Shown here one piece after another: positions 10,161 through 20,786 of a DNA stretch of 64,000 nucleotides. Under the pieces are notes generated by a model. It saw nothing but the letters and a program-made list of their open reading frames with translations, had not been told where the DNA came from and did not search any database. The number at the start of each line of letters is the position of its first letter. Position 1 is the stretch's first letter. The stretch is taken from assembly GCA_029747015.1 (NCBI GenBank), contig JAKOGI010002418.1, positions 46,001 to 110,000 of the forward strand, in the 5' to 3' direction. Origin of the DNA: Carnegiea gigantea. Taxonomy: Eukaryota; Streptophyta; Magnoliopsida; Caryophyllales; Cactaceae. Both the position numbers and the translations under genes were made by a program.

Positions 10161-11870
10161 ATGCATGGTAGACGCTCTTTGTCTTTAGATCTCATAGCAA
10201 CCCTGAAATTGAACACTGTCTTCGTAGATAAGAGCAAAGAACCGTGCATATAAGAAAAAGATAGCTAAAGAACAAACCCCACTACCTAAGCAACTAAAAG
10301 AGTATTTTACACCCCCACTTATGACTCACCCACAACAATACGTATGCCCACTGTTACGGTGCCATTTGAGATTAAACATTCTCTCATCCAAGTGGTCTCG
10401 TCATTATGGGCTAGAGTCTGAAAATCCTTTCAAACATGTTGATGCATTTTTAGAGAATTGTTCCACTATGTTTTTGATTAATATCTCTGATGGTGCTCTT
10501 TGCTTGTAACTTTTCCCTTTTTCTTTGAAAGGTAAAGCTATAGCTTAGTTGGATACTAAGAAAAACATCACCACTTGGGATCAAATGGAAAAGAAATTCT
10601 TGAAAATGTTTTCCTCGGATTGTAAACTGACTACCTTAAGACGTGCTATAACCACTTTCTGACAAAATAAAAATGGGTGATTTTATGAAAGTTGGAAAAG
10701 GTTTGAGAAGTTATTGCAAAGTTGTCCTCACTATGAGTTCCCTATAGCGTAAGTTGTCCAAAGTTTTTACTCTGACTTAGATGAGCACAATAGGAAAATG
10801 GTTGATGCATCATATGGTGGTAGATTCTTATACAAAACTCCTAAAGAAGCTTAGGAATTGTTTGAACATTTGAGTGAAAATTCACACTTGCATGCTATTT
10901 TTTCGCATTTCGATTTGCCTAGGGAATCAGGAAGTGAAGAGGGGATTCATGAGGTTTCACATTCAATTGACATTTCTGGTAAAGTTGATGCTTTAGCTAA
11001 AAAATTTGATCAATTGTTGTGCATGAACAAAATGTCTAATGCCCCTTCTATGCAAGATGTGTATTCGATTTGTGCTAGTCCCATGCATGCTTCTGTTGAC
11101 CGTCCTTGTATTGGTAATCTGACTGTGTGATTGAACATGTAAATGCTGCCTAAGGATTTCCTCCATCCAACAATCCTTATTCCAATACTTATAATCATGA
11201 TTAGAGGAATCATCCTAATTTTTAATGGAGGTATGAAAATATTGAGAATCCTCAAGCCCAGTCTAGCAGACCTACCCCTCTTAGTTTTCAAAACTAGAGA
11301 TATGCTCCTCCTTCTTACCATCAAACTCCACTTGGGAGCTCTGGTATACATAAGGTAATTTCTGCCTTTGGTACCTTGACTTCTATTGTACAAAATGTTG
11401 ATTTAAGGTTCAAAGAATTGAGTCTAAAATGCATATTTTTGACTTTCACTCACAATCTATAACTAAGTTAGAAACCCAACTTGGGAAACTAGCCATAGTT
11501 GTAGGTAAAAGAGAAAAAGGAAAACTTCCCATGTAAAACCCTAAAGGCCAACAATTTAAACAATTGAAAGTTTTAATGGTTCTTAGGAGTGGAAAAGAAG
11601 TAGATAACAAGGTGAGCGAGACAGAACATGATAAAGAGGAAAGACTTAGGACTATGGAGAGTGACCTTGAGATTAAAAAAGAGAATGACCCTTTCCCTTC
11701 TCCTGTTGTATCTGACCCCATTGTGACACATAAACCAAGGGTTCCTTACCCTCAAGCTTTGGATGCACCATTCCCTTCTAAGATAGATAAGCACAAAGAT
11801 GAAATCCTAGAGATCTTTAAGAAAGTTAAGGCCAATCTTCCCTCATTGGAAGCGATTAGATAGATCCCGG
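10161..11870 (+). pseudogene. Athila B gag pseudogene
   Basis: The gag remains lie in the same order as in A but without the N-terminal duplication. They include a capsid core with LESENPFKHVDAFLENCSTMF (about 10,390-10,510), a central piece at 10,858-11,130 with SGSEEGIHEVSHSIDISGKV, and the C-terminal basic/acidic piece at 11,564-11,863 with LRSGKEVDNKVSETEHDKEE. Stops and frameshifts interrupt all of it. It pairs most closely with gag of element D. Confidence 0.83.
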
Positions 11871-12676
11871 CTTATGCAAAGTTCCTTAAACACATGTGCT
11901 CTTTGTAAAAGAAATCTAAAGATGACAAGTCTAAAACAGTTCTTCTAAGTGAACAACTGGGCTTGATTTTGAAATGTAACACTCCACCTAAGTTCAAAGA
12001 TCTCGGTGTCCCTACCATCTAATGTTATATCGCCAATCACAAAATTAAAAGGGCACTGTTGGATTTGGGTTCTAGTTTTAATTTGATATCATATTCTATT
12101 TACTTAGAGCTGTAATTAGCCTTCCAACTATACCCTTCAACTTGCTGATAGGTCGCTTGGGACTCTTAGGGGTCGAATAGATGATGTCTTGGTTCAAATT
12201 GATAAAGGATTCTTTCTTGTTGATTTTGTTGTATTGGACATAGACCCTAGTCATGCTTCTAAACGTATCCCTCTTATTTTAGGACGTCCCTTTCTAGCTA
12301 AAGCTAATGCCACTATTAACTGTAGGTTGGGAGTGATGGATGTGTCGGTCATGAATATGACAGTTAGGCTTAACATTTTCAAAACTTCTTCTCCACCTGT
12401 GTTTGAAGATTAATCTGAATGCTTCTTTGCTAATGTGATTGATGAAATGATTGAACAAGCATTACCTGCTATTCTGAGCAGTGATCCTTTGGGAACCTGT
12501 CTTTTCCATCGAGATGTGAGATTGTTTGACTTAGGAAGTACAATAGATGGGATGGATTCTAATCTAGATTCTACTCCTCATCTTGACTCTTCCTCTAGGG
12601 TCTCTACTTATGAACATCTTCCATCTTTCGAAAGTTCTCCTATGGAACCTTCGATTGTGTGCTCGCCTAAACTTAG
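11871..12676 (+). pseudogene. Athila B protease and linker, truncated pol
   Basis: The protease remains contain LDLGSSFNLIS (about 12,060-12,090), DKGFFLVDFVVLDIDPSHA and an intact PLILGRPFLAKANATI block (12,189-12,413). The acidic linker (12,435-12,676) includes IDEMIEQALPAILSSDPLGT. Homology to D stops at AAACTTAG (12,669-12,676), where sequence homologous to 60,102 onward takes over. RT, RNase H, integrase and the 3' LTR of B are therefore absent. Confidence 0.85.
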
Positions 12677-13052
12677 GTTGCTACACATAATTTTAAAAAG
12701 TTAGTTTGATTAAGTTTGGTCCAAGAAATTATTTGTAAAGGAGGATGGCCCAAAAAATCATTTCTAAATTTGTGGGTTTAGAAAATTATTTACTCTGACC
12801 TTAAGGTCTGAAATGGAATCTATCCCAATGTTGACCATCCATTTTTTATATAATGGGTTGGATTGACAGGATAAATTTATCACTTAAAAAAAGAAAAATA
12901 AATATAATTAAGCAGCACGGAGAAGGGGTTTGAAAATTTTGTGACATGTGACTGCTCATCTCTTTCTCTCTCTCTTTGTCTCTCCCCCCCACCATCGATG
13001 CCGACTCCGGCAAATTATCAGTGAATTTGACTCCCCAGATCTAGCCCCTCTC

Positions 13053-13055
<3 letters not shown>

Positions 13056-13100
<45 letters not shown>
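13056..13100 (+). repeat. (CT)n microsatellite
   Basis: This is a CT dinucleotide run inside repeat unit R. The same tract with a different length is at 60,491-60,524. Confidence 0.9.
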
Positions 13101-13101
<1 letters not shown>

Positions 13102-13935
13102 GACTTCAAACCCCAGTGATGACTGCTCCTCCTTCTTGCTCCGAGGAAGCATTGTTGCTCTTCTGGCGAGAACGACAATCGTCAAACTCTATCTTCGGTG
13201 AAACACTGCCTTTGCAACTCCTTCATCAATCCTCTAGGTTGTTGGTGAATCCGACCCCTCCCCTTTGTCTCTCTCCTTTTTCACTCACCTTCTCTCTCTC
13301 TCCAAATTCAGGGTTTTTGCAGCCACGGGCACTATTGGTTTTCACTAATCACATTGAAAATCTTGGCGAATTTGGTGCCTTATGGCTTCGCTGGAAATTG
13401 TTCCCTTATCCCATGTATTTTTTTCCCGATTTGCTAATTTGATTGGATTTGAATTTGTGACTGTTCGTCTAAAATTTTTAGGGAATGTTTGAAATTATTT
13501 TGTGACTTTGTCAAAATTTGATTCTTTTAATGAGAATAGTTTGTCTTGGAAGTTCCTCCTTATATGTGAAATTATTTTGTTCCATTCTAGGTTTTGATTC
13601 ATAGGATCCTAGAACTTATTTTTTTAAATTTGATTAGGTCTATTTGTGAGTTGTTGTCTGAATTACAAAAATTGATTGCCACAATTGAATTAAGAAATTT
13701 AATTGGATTGTGTTTTAGTTATATTTGGTAATTTGTCATTTTGCTCAGCTTGTTCAAAATTTGTAGCTTGAAATTTTGTTGAGTAGCTTGGCTAGGCAAT
13801 GTCTTTTGACAAACTTTGCTAGAGTTATTGCTATAAATTAAGAACGTTTAAGAAGGAATGAAATGAGACCATTTGTTCCCTTACTTGGATGAGGTTTTCC
13901 CTTTTAAAGTTAAGTGATTAGCTATTACTTTGCTA

Positions 13936-13993
13936 AGTCTATAAGCTCAATTGATGTGCAATTATAGATGTGAGTTCAAATCCCACACATGCT
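13936..13993 (+). ncRNA. tRNA-like block, degenerate (left copy)
   Basis: AGTCTAT followed by TAAGCTCAA, and later GAGTTCAAATCCCA, resembles a tRNA acceptor, D-arm and T-arm. The second half of the D-arm is deleted. The fuller counterpart is at 61,372-61,436. It could be a tRNA-derived SINE head or a decayed tRNA; it is not a functional tRNA. Confidence 0.35.
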
Positions 13994-14207
13994 TTCTAAA
14001 ATCATAGAAGCATTGCAATGTCCCTCCAAAATACCAAAATTCAGCATCACTTGAGTACATGTAAACAAGAATTATACACATATTTAGCAATAGCTTCCTA
14101 GGAATGCCTAATGCCTGAGACTTGCATTTAACATTTCAAACAGAGCTAGGAACTTTGAATCTCAGTACATCAACTCTAGAAGATCTCAAACAATACCACA
14201 TTAGATT

Positions 14208-15072
14208 GTTGATGACCAATATTATCTGTATTGATCAATCAACAATTGGCACACATAAAAAAAAAAACCCAGAATTCAGTTGAAAGCTCAATAATTATAT
14301 GCCAATTCGTCAAGAATAATGTCTCTATTATTCACTATACACAGGCACAGAATGTCATGTAATGAGGGAAGAAAAGTAAACATTAATTTAAGAGATCACT
14401 AATGTTATTTATCATGATCACTAATTATATGACGATTGATCACTTAAGTTAGATGGTGGACTAATATTGTTCCAATTGATTACCAACGACATCTCTATGG
14501 CTTAGGCATCCACACAAAAATTGAATTCCAAGCAATGAGGGAAAAAAGCAAAGATTGAGTTAAGTCACTACTAATCTTATTTCTATTGATCACTAAGTAC
14601 ACAACTATTAATCAACAATCTTACTTCTGTTGATAATTAGAAACACATCTATTGATCACCATGCACAAAAGGACTACAGTCTAAGTGTTGAAATAAGACT
14701 GAACACTAATCCAAATAATCACTAATTTACATAAAGAGATCACTAATAACATCTGCATTGATCACCAACTAGGGTGCTCACACATGTTATAATGAAGATG
14801 AATTTGTTTTGTTTACTACCTAAAATTTAGATGACCTATTGTGTTTAGCAGGCCACACTACTTAACTTGTGTCGGCTCTGGAACATCTAGTGGAGTTCAA
14901 CAGCCCCTCTCCTAAAACCATGGCTTTAGTCCTCATCTTCTATTATTTTCTTGATCTCCTTATTAGTTCATGTGGACATTATAAGGAATTCTATCTTCAG
15001 AGTTCTCTTAATAAAGACAACTCTATCGAATTAAAGTATTTAAAAACATAGGACAATTAAAATTTATATGTT
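14208..15072. other. Non-coding stretch with GATCACTAAT motifs
   Basis: No gene is seen. About eight copies of GATCACTAAT or close variants occur between about 14,390 and 14,770. They are the reverse complement of the motif that fills 15,850-17,770. A short open frame at 14,869-15,051 has no recognisable feature. Confidence 0.5.
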
Positions 15073-15250
15073 TTTGTGTGTGTGTGTACATACACACATA
15101 CACACACACACACACACACATGTATGTACGTATGTATGTACGTATGTATGTATGCATGCATGTATGTATGTATGTATGTATGTATGTACGTATGTATGTA
15201 TGTATGTCTGTGTACACACACACACATACACACACACACACACACATATA
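15073..15250. repeat. Compound microsatellite (TG)n, (CA)n, (TATG)n
   Basis: A TG run, a CA run, then about 90 bp of TATG/TACG tetranucleotides, then a second CA-rich run. The TG and CA parts are self-complementary. All six-frame open frames across it are repeats such as THTHTH or YVCMYV and are not genes. Confidence 0.95.
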
Positions 15251-15849
15251 GGATGAGCTTCCGTATAAGATAAGTTGGATAAGGCAATTTTAACCATTAG
15301 ATATGAATGAACGGTCGCAATTTAACGAAGGTCATGTGACTTGCTCTCTCTTTACCTCAAAATTACTAGTTTGGATTTCTCTTTCCTCGCTTTTTGTTTC
15401 TTACCCTCTCTTTCATTGTTTTGGATTTTGTCATTAAGATTTCGTTCTCAAATTTTATGTTGCTCAAATACTAGAGGATTTACTCTTTTAGATGAATTTC
15501 ATGTTGGGGATTGGTGTTTAGAACTTGTTTGTAATTTGCTATGAGTTGTTCGCATTTGTTGCTTTCGTTGAGGTTTAGCTGATTTTGTAATTGTATCACT
15601 ATTTTTGTCTTGATTTTTAGGTGTAGAATCAATGTCTTGAGTATGATCTAAGGTTTCTAGGTGAGATGGTAGCAATTTTTACTATTATCTGGTGAATTTT
15701 TATCTTATAGTGTTGTATGTCCGTTTTTTGTAGAGAGATTGATCTGAAATTTCTTTGGTTACTAATTTAAATTTTTTGAATTTTATAGCTTAATTTAGGA
15801 TATTGAACATCAATTTGCCCTATTTACATTTTGCTAAAAATGATTTTAT

Positions 15850-17772
15850 ACTTAATGATCAGTAGAAATGTAAATAGTTATCAATAGGATTAATATTAGT
15901 GATCATCTAAATAGGTCTGTATTTCTTCTCTAATAGCTCGAAAGTCGCCCCTACTGTATTTGGTGAACAATAGAACCTTAATTAGCGATCGATTGGCATG
16001 ATGCTTGTCAGCTCTGAATTGGATGTTTATTTTTGTTTGGAATTTATTCATTATGTTGTTTGTGATCAATGACATTTTATTAGTGACTAATAAATTTGTG
16101 ATTAGTGATCGCTGGTGTTAAGATTAGTGATCTATTAAATGGATGTTCAATTTTTTATAATTTCTTGTAGAGACTTAGCATTTTTGTTGTCATGATCAAC
16201 GGATATGTTATTAGCAATCAATAGATTTGAAATGTTTATGTTTTTGCAATTGCTCTTGGAATTTATTCCTTTTGTTGTTGGTGATCAATAAACGTATTAT
16301 TAGTGATCAATAGATTTCTGATTTGTGATCATTCGTCATAGGATTAGTGATCTCTTAAATAAATGTTTAGTTTTCTGTAATACCTTTTGCAATTGTAGTT
16401 CTTGTGTTCTTAGTGGTCAACGGACAACTTGTTAGTGACCAATAGATTTTGTGATCTCTTGAATAAATATTGACTTTTTCCCAACATCTTTTAGAATTTA
16501 CTACTCCTGTTGTTGGTGATCAGCAGGTCCATTATTAGTGATCTATAGTTTTGTGGTTAGTGATCTTTTATCATAGACTAGTGATTTCTTGATTTTTTAA
16601 AAAATTTTTTGCTTTGTTTTTATGAAATGGTTAGTATAAGGAGCAGTCAGAATTCAAGAATGGTTGCTGACTGGGGTTAGAACTCAAAGTAGTAAAAGGT
16701 GGTGACTAATGATTTATAAGCTTTCATGCACATTTACTTGTGTTGATGTTTATGAATAGTCAGCTTACTTTGTTAAAATAACTTTTGTAGTCAACAACAT
16801 AAATCGTTGTCCTCGTAGCAAAAGATAAGTTCAACTCACATGTAAAGAATACATATGATAACAAACGTGAACTCCTCTATTTCTGTGTGTGAGTCTAAGA
16901 ATTTGTGATTTCGAGATCACCTTTGTTGATGGATATACACCAGGACTAGATACCTTTGGGGACACCTAATCCTACACCTACACCTACTAGGGCACAATCG
17001 AGGGTTATGCAATGTCCAAACCCAGACACAAGTTGATTTGCGATCTGCAAGAGAGACTGCACCTTCACATAGTCAGAGTAAAGTACAACGGGGGAGAAAC
17101 ACATGTCAACATGGATGATACGGAAGTAATGAACAACATACTAGTGATCATTATTAGAAAATTTTGTGATCATTATTAGAAATTTTTTGAGAAATACATG
17201 TTAACATGGTTGATGCAAGTTGATCCGCAACATGTAAGAGACACTGCACCTTCACTTGGTCATGCATACATTGTATTGCCATTTGAACATTGCTAATAAC
17301 CTGCAAACTAGTGATCATTATTAGATAAATTTGTGATCACAGAATATTCCAACATACCACCTTTTAATTAATCAGTGATTATCATTAGAAAAGTTAGTGA
17401 CCACTTCAACCCTTGTTTAAAATAAATTGGTGGTCATCAATACACAAATTAGCGATCTACAATTTACAATTTAGTGATCATTATTAAAAAAATTAATGAT
17501 TATCAAATACTCCAACATATTAAATATAATAAATTAGTGATGATCATCTGATAAATTAGTGATCAAACATGCCCAACTTGATCATTGCATACATTGTATT
17601 TGAATTCAAACGCTTTAATTAACCTTGGAAATCATTGATCACCATCTGTCGGATTAGTGATCATCATTACAAAAATTAGTTATCAAAGAATATATTCCAA
17701 CATAGTAATTTTAATAAATTAATGATCATCAGCGGAGAAATTAGTGATCATTATTGTATTAATTAGTGATCA
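15850..17772 (+). repeat. Cluster of dispersed TTAGTGATCA motifs
   Basis: Roughly 40 copies of ATTAGTGATCA or one- to two-base variants (TTTGTGATCA, TTAGTGACCA, TTAGTGATCT) are scattered at irregular spacing, often extended by TCATTATTAG. Exact or near-exact copies are visible near 15,895, 16,297, 17,307, 17,470, 17,652, 17,739 and 17,763. The opposite orientation prevails at 14,390-14,770. Spacing is irregular and intervening sequence differs, unlike a satellite. The arrangement recalls subterminal transposase-binding repeats, but no terminal inverted repeat was found. Confidence 0.7.
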
Positions 17773-17866
17773 GTTCAATGCCTTTTTTTGTTTTGGTTTT
17801 TGCTTAGCTTTTATTTTATAACATAGCTTCAATTTGTTTCTCTCAATGTATTTCTGATTCTTGCAG

Positions 17867-18129
17867 CTGTGTTACCCTGATCGTGTGGTTTTCAAAGTAA
17901 GGCCAGCGCCCCATCAATTTCCCTTGTTGAGAGGTTGGACAAATGAGGAAATAGAATCTGGGGCAGAATAGGAAATCGAAATCGAATTTGGCAAATGTTT
18001 TATTGAGTATTCCTTAGAGAAGTCCACAGTAATTAATGAGGTGGAAGAAGTTAATGAAGAGGAACATCGCAACAAAAGTGTTAAAGCTGAAGCTATAGCC
18101 GAAGATCAAGTAGGAGTGTTAAAGGTCAA
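17867..18129 (+). pseudogene. Exon-like block, function unknown
   Basis: A polypyrimidine stretch ending TTCTTGCAG precedes, and GTGAAT follows, an 87-codon stretch in one frame with a single stop. The peptide contains DRVVFKVRPAPHQFPLLRGW, then, after an in-frame TAG at about codon 35, an acidic segment with INEVEEVNEEEHRN. Composition is far more coding-like than its surroundings. I do not recognise the family. It may be one exon of a decayed host gene or of a DNA transposon whose motif cluster lies upstream. Confidence 0.4.
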
Positions 18130-18492
18130 GGTGAATCAATACTTTTTATTTTTTATTTATTTTTCCAAAAATGTACTTGTAAGATGAGATTCCCTTTTTA
18201 CTGTAAATATTATTCATGAGGATATTTCTTTCCTTTTTTCTGATAAGAATTTTTCTACTCCAACATCAAAAAGTTAATCAAAGATATACTGCGAAGTAGT
18301 TCCTTCTACCTTCATTTATTTGCTGATATTATTATAATTTACGAAAGTAGTATTCTCGCAATGCATTAGTGTTTTTTCTTAGTCAAAATGCCCACATTTA
18401 ATGATAAACGTTGAAAAAGTAAATGGCTCTTGCTAAAGCAGAATCACCAACTACTTCTTATCATTCTGGAAACATACACTATTGAAACTTAG
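18130..18492. other. AT-rich stretch, nothing recognised
   Basis: No open frame or known repeat is seen. The left boundary of the pararetrovirus fragment lies somewhere in or just right of this stretch. A block with ATACACTATTGAAACTTAGT near 18,475 recurs near 18,629 with one change. Confidence 0.4.
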
Positions 18493-18723
18493 TTAGCGGG
18501 CTAGTTTAGCCTTTCCATTCTCATGCTCAATTATTGCACAATGCAACTCAACATATAGACTTCTATTGTGTGAAATTTTTGTTAGACCGTAAGGAGATAT
18601 AAGAATCCAATGGATCCTATTAAACATACACTGTTGAAACTTAGTTAGTCCTGAGAAGAATTTGTGCTTTGGCTCTAGGATTTTCATGAGGTAAGCTATC
18701 ATTTCATATTCCTTAGTTTTCAT
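18493..18723 (-). pseudogene. Unassigned open frame 3' of pararetroviral RNase H
   Basis: A 76-codon minus frame beginning MKTKEYEMIAYLMKILEPKH lies about 350 bp beyond the RNase H remains, where some caulimovirids carry a transactivator gene. I see no diagnostic motif, so whether it is viral or host is open. Confidence 0.3.
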
Positions 18724-19069
18724 GATGGGATCATCTGGAGAGATTGAATTTGTTGGGAATCATACACCACCAACTCCAGATCTATTAGAAAAGAAGATTG
18801 TAGTACTTCATGACCCCCAAATATCATAAGAATCAATATGATAGTAGTTGATACAGGTTACATATCAGTCGTTGAACCATTTTTCTTGAACATGGGAACT
18901 TATTTTTTCTTGTATATAATAAGCACAACTTAGGTAATTTATTTGCAATTCTTAAACACTGAATCTTTGTACTATTGGATAGGTAGAAGATAGTAGACTA
19001 AAGCACGATCTATTTTTTGTATGGGATTCTAAAATATCCATAAGGATTCTTCTAGAAGGAGAAACCCAT

Positions 19070-19729
19070 TCTAGCAATAATGACCTTTCATTTTGAATTT
19101 CCTCCTTTTTCGGCAGGAGTTATACTTTGATGATCAACATTGGTAAGCTCACGAGTCAAACTATCTACCAAAGAATTCTTCAATCCCTATATATGTTCAA
19201 TAGAGAAAGAAAACTAGTTAAGCCATAATTGTCAATGCAAGAGTCGCCCTTGCGCTTGCATTTTTGATAAGTTCTTCTTCACAAGACTGAGTATTCCTTT
19301 ACATTCAGTTCAAATAAGAAAAGGTTTTGGGGCTAGAAAGATTAAGAATTTTCTAGTGCCCCTTATTACTGCAAGGATTTCTTTTTTCATTGTGGGATAA
19401 TTGCATTCTGCTTTATTAAAACTTTTACTGCAATATTAGCAGAGTTTTTCTCCTTCTTTGATTTTGAGTACTACACCCCAGTACTCATTGCTGGCATCTA
19501 TCTCAATAAGTAAATCATCTCCTTTATTAGGTAGATTATGAATATGACGAGTTTTACACATCTTTTTGAAGTTTTGAACAATTTTTGAATCACTAGGGGT
19601 CCATGTCCAACTTACTTCTTTCTTGAGGTTCTGCTGCAATGATTTTCTCAATTTAGCTAGATCTTTAATGAAATATAAAGTATAGGTAAGACGTCTAGGA
19701 AATCTTTCTAATTGCTTCTTATCTTGCAT
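19070..19729 (-). pseudogene. Pararetroviral RNase H pseudogene
   Basis: The 97-codon frame 19,729-19,436 starts in the RT-RNase H connection and ends with LLIEIDASNEYWGVVLKIKE, in which D-A-S-N-E-Y-W-G is the hallmark first block of caulimovirid RNase H. Sequence below 19,436 keeps the second block (NYPTMKKEILAVIRGTRKF) and, after frameshifts, a final block with LVDSLTRELTN. These motifs separate it from Ty3/gypsy RNase H. Several stops (for example near 19,300) inactivate it. Confidence 0.85.
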
Positions 19730-20580
19730 CTTTTACGGGAGTCTTCTATTTTTTCTAGAATATATTTTTATAAGATGATTTGTCTAACTTTCATTTCTAG
19801 ACCTAAAAACTCGATTTCTTATTCAACATAAATGCGTTTGTTCCTACCAAGAATAATATCATGATCAATACAACTATGGGTGATAGCTAGGACATCATAT
19901 TTGTGTTGTTCTATGGCCTTAGAAAAGACAAGGATATCATCAATGTAAACTAAAGCAGCAGTGATTAAGATCTTTGAAAATGTTTTCCATTCTTCTTGAA
20001 AATATCTGGTGTGTATTTTTAAGACCAAATGACATTAACATCCACTCTGTCCTTGAAGGGCACTAAAATCCGTCAAATGAATGCTTTCTTTATCTATTTT
20101 TATTTGCGAATGTTCGCTTTGGCAATCTATTTTTGAGAATTAAGTGGCTCCTTGAATTCTATTTAAAAAAACTATTTTGTTAAGAGTATAGTAACCATTA
20201 AAGATAGTGTTTATCATCGAGCTTTTTGTAATTGATTACCATTCTAGCTTTTCATCTTTTCTTTTCAATATGATTTCTTACCATAAAAGCAGGACTGGTG
20301 TTAGGACTCTTACCATTCTTGATTAACCTTTTATCAAATAATTCTTTGATTTGCTTACCAAATTCTTGGATATCTTGATGTGTATATATTATTTGTTTGA
20401 CCCGGATAATAGTGTTGTGAGTTAACAAAGTAATTTTTGCAATGCCTTATCTTTATCCCAAAATTTATGTGCATTATCAGAGTAGAGTTCTTTACGTAAT
20501 TGCTTTTGTTGTTTAGTAATTTAATCTTTAATAGATAACTCAAGTAGTAAGATTGTTAATACTATCTCTCCTTATGCAGA
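19730..20580 (-). pseudogene. Pararetroviral reverse transcriptase pseudogene
   Basis: This is the RT domain of a caulimovirid. The catalytic box is seen as AALVYIDDILVFSK within the frame 20,028-19,819 and carries the Y-I-D-D tetrad. Upstream remains include a YTSRYPRIW-type stretch near 20,360 and a KNRLPKRTFANKN-like piece near 20,120. The protein normally copies viral pregenomic RNA into DNA. Here the frame is broken many times. Confidence 0.8.
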
Positions 20581-20786
20581 TATTACCTTCTCACCACGCT
20601 AGCTACGAATAGACTCAATCTTTGGATGAGTGTAAATTTATTTAATTTATCAATAGGAACTGATTGATAATTTATTGTGAATATTATTTGATTTATGGTC
20701 TATGTGCATGGAGAATATAGCCGATGAAAATTATTTCCGATAATCATATTATGATAGGGTTTATTAGTAGCCTATAGAAGTGATAT

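Larger units (their letters stand above)
1..12676 (+). mobile_element. Athila chain A-B (LTR-A-LTR-B, truncated)
   Basis: Two Ty3/gypsy Athila-type elements lie head to tail and share one LTR. The clade call rests on the tRNA-Asp PBS, the LTR length of about 1.7 kb, pol order PR-RT-RH-INT without chromodomain, and RT/INT sequence. The left end is cut by the window and the right end by a deletion junction. The arrangement repeats that of C-D (27,089-57,787). Confidence 0.88.
12669..14207 (+). repeat. Repeat unit R (left copy)
   Basis: This is about 1.54 kb matching 60,102-61,651 almost throughout. It starts with AAACTTAGGTTGCTACACAT and contains a (CT)n tract, a stretch with TTTTTGCAGCCACGGGCACT, and long T-rich DNA with a tRNA-like block. 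Homology ends at TTAGATT (14,201-14,207 versus 61,645-61,651). A 164-codon open frame (12,948-13,442) exists here but is broken in the right copy and relies on the CT microsatellite, so I do not call it a gene. What the unit is (gene 5' region, MULE end or other) is not resolved. Confidence 0.8.
18493..20786 (-). mobile_element. Endogenous pararetrovirus, piece 3 (PR end, RT, RNase H, 3' part)
   Basis: This is the downstream third of an integrated caulimovirid sequence read on the minus strand. From 20,786 downward it holds the end of the protease domain, the RT, the RNase H and about 600 bp of unassigned 3' sequence. It joins piece 2 (25,609-27,088) across the gypsy insertion. Numerous stops and frameshifts make it non-functional. 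The 3' boundary near 18,490 is uncertain. Confidence 0.8.

Noticed and set aside
1..12676. Active or autonomous Athila retrotransposon
   Set aside because: Every gag and pol domain in A-D has stops or frameshifts, PBS sites are mutated, and LTR ends have lost TG in two cases.
12948..13442. 164-codon open frame in unit R as a host gene
   Set aside because: A third of it depends on the CT microsatellite and flanking pyrimidines; the right copy has stops and frameshifts in the same stretch.
15023..15297. Overlapping open frames encoding YIHTYIHT and VCVCVC peptides
   Set aside because: Pure microsatellite translation on both strands.
15850..17772. CRISPR-like array
   Set aside because: Motif spacing is irregular, repeats are only about 10 bp and degenerate, and the DNA is a plant nuclear sequence.
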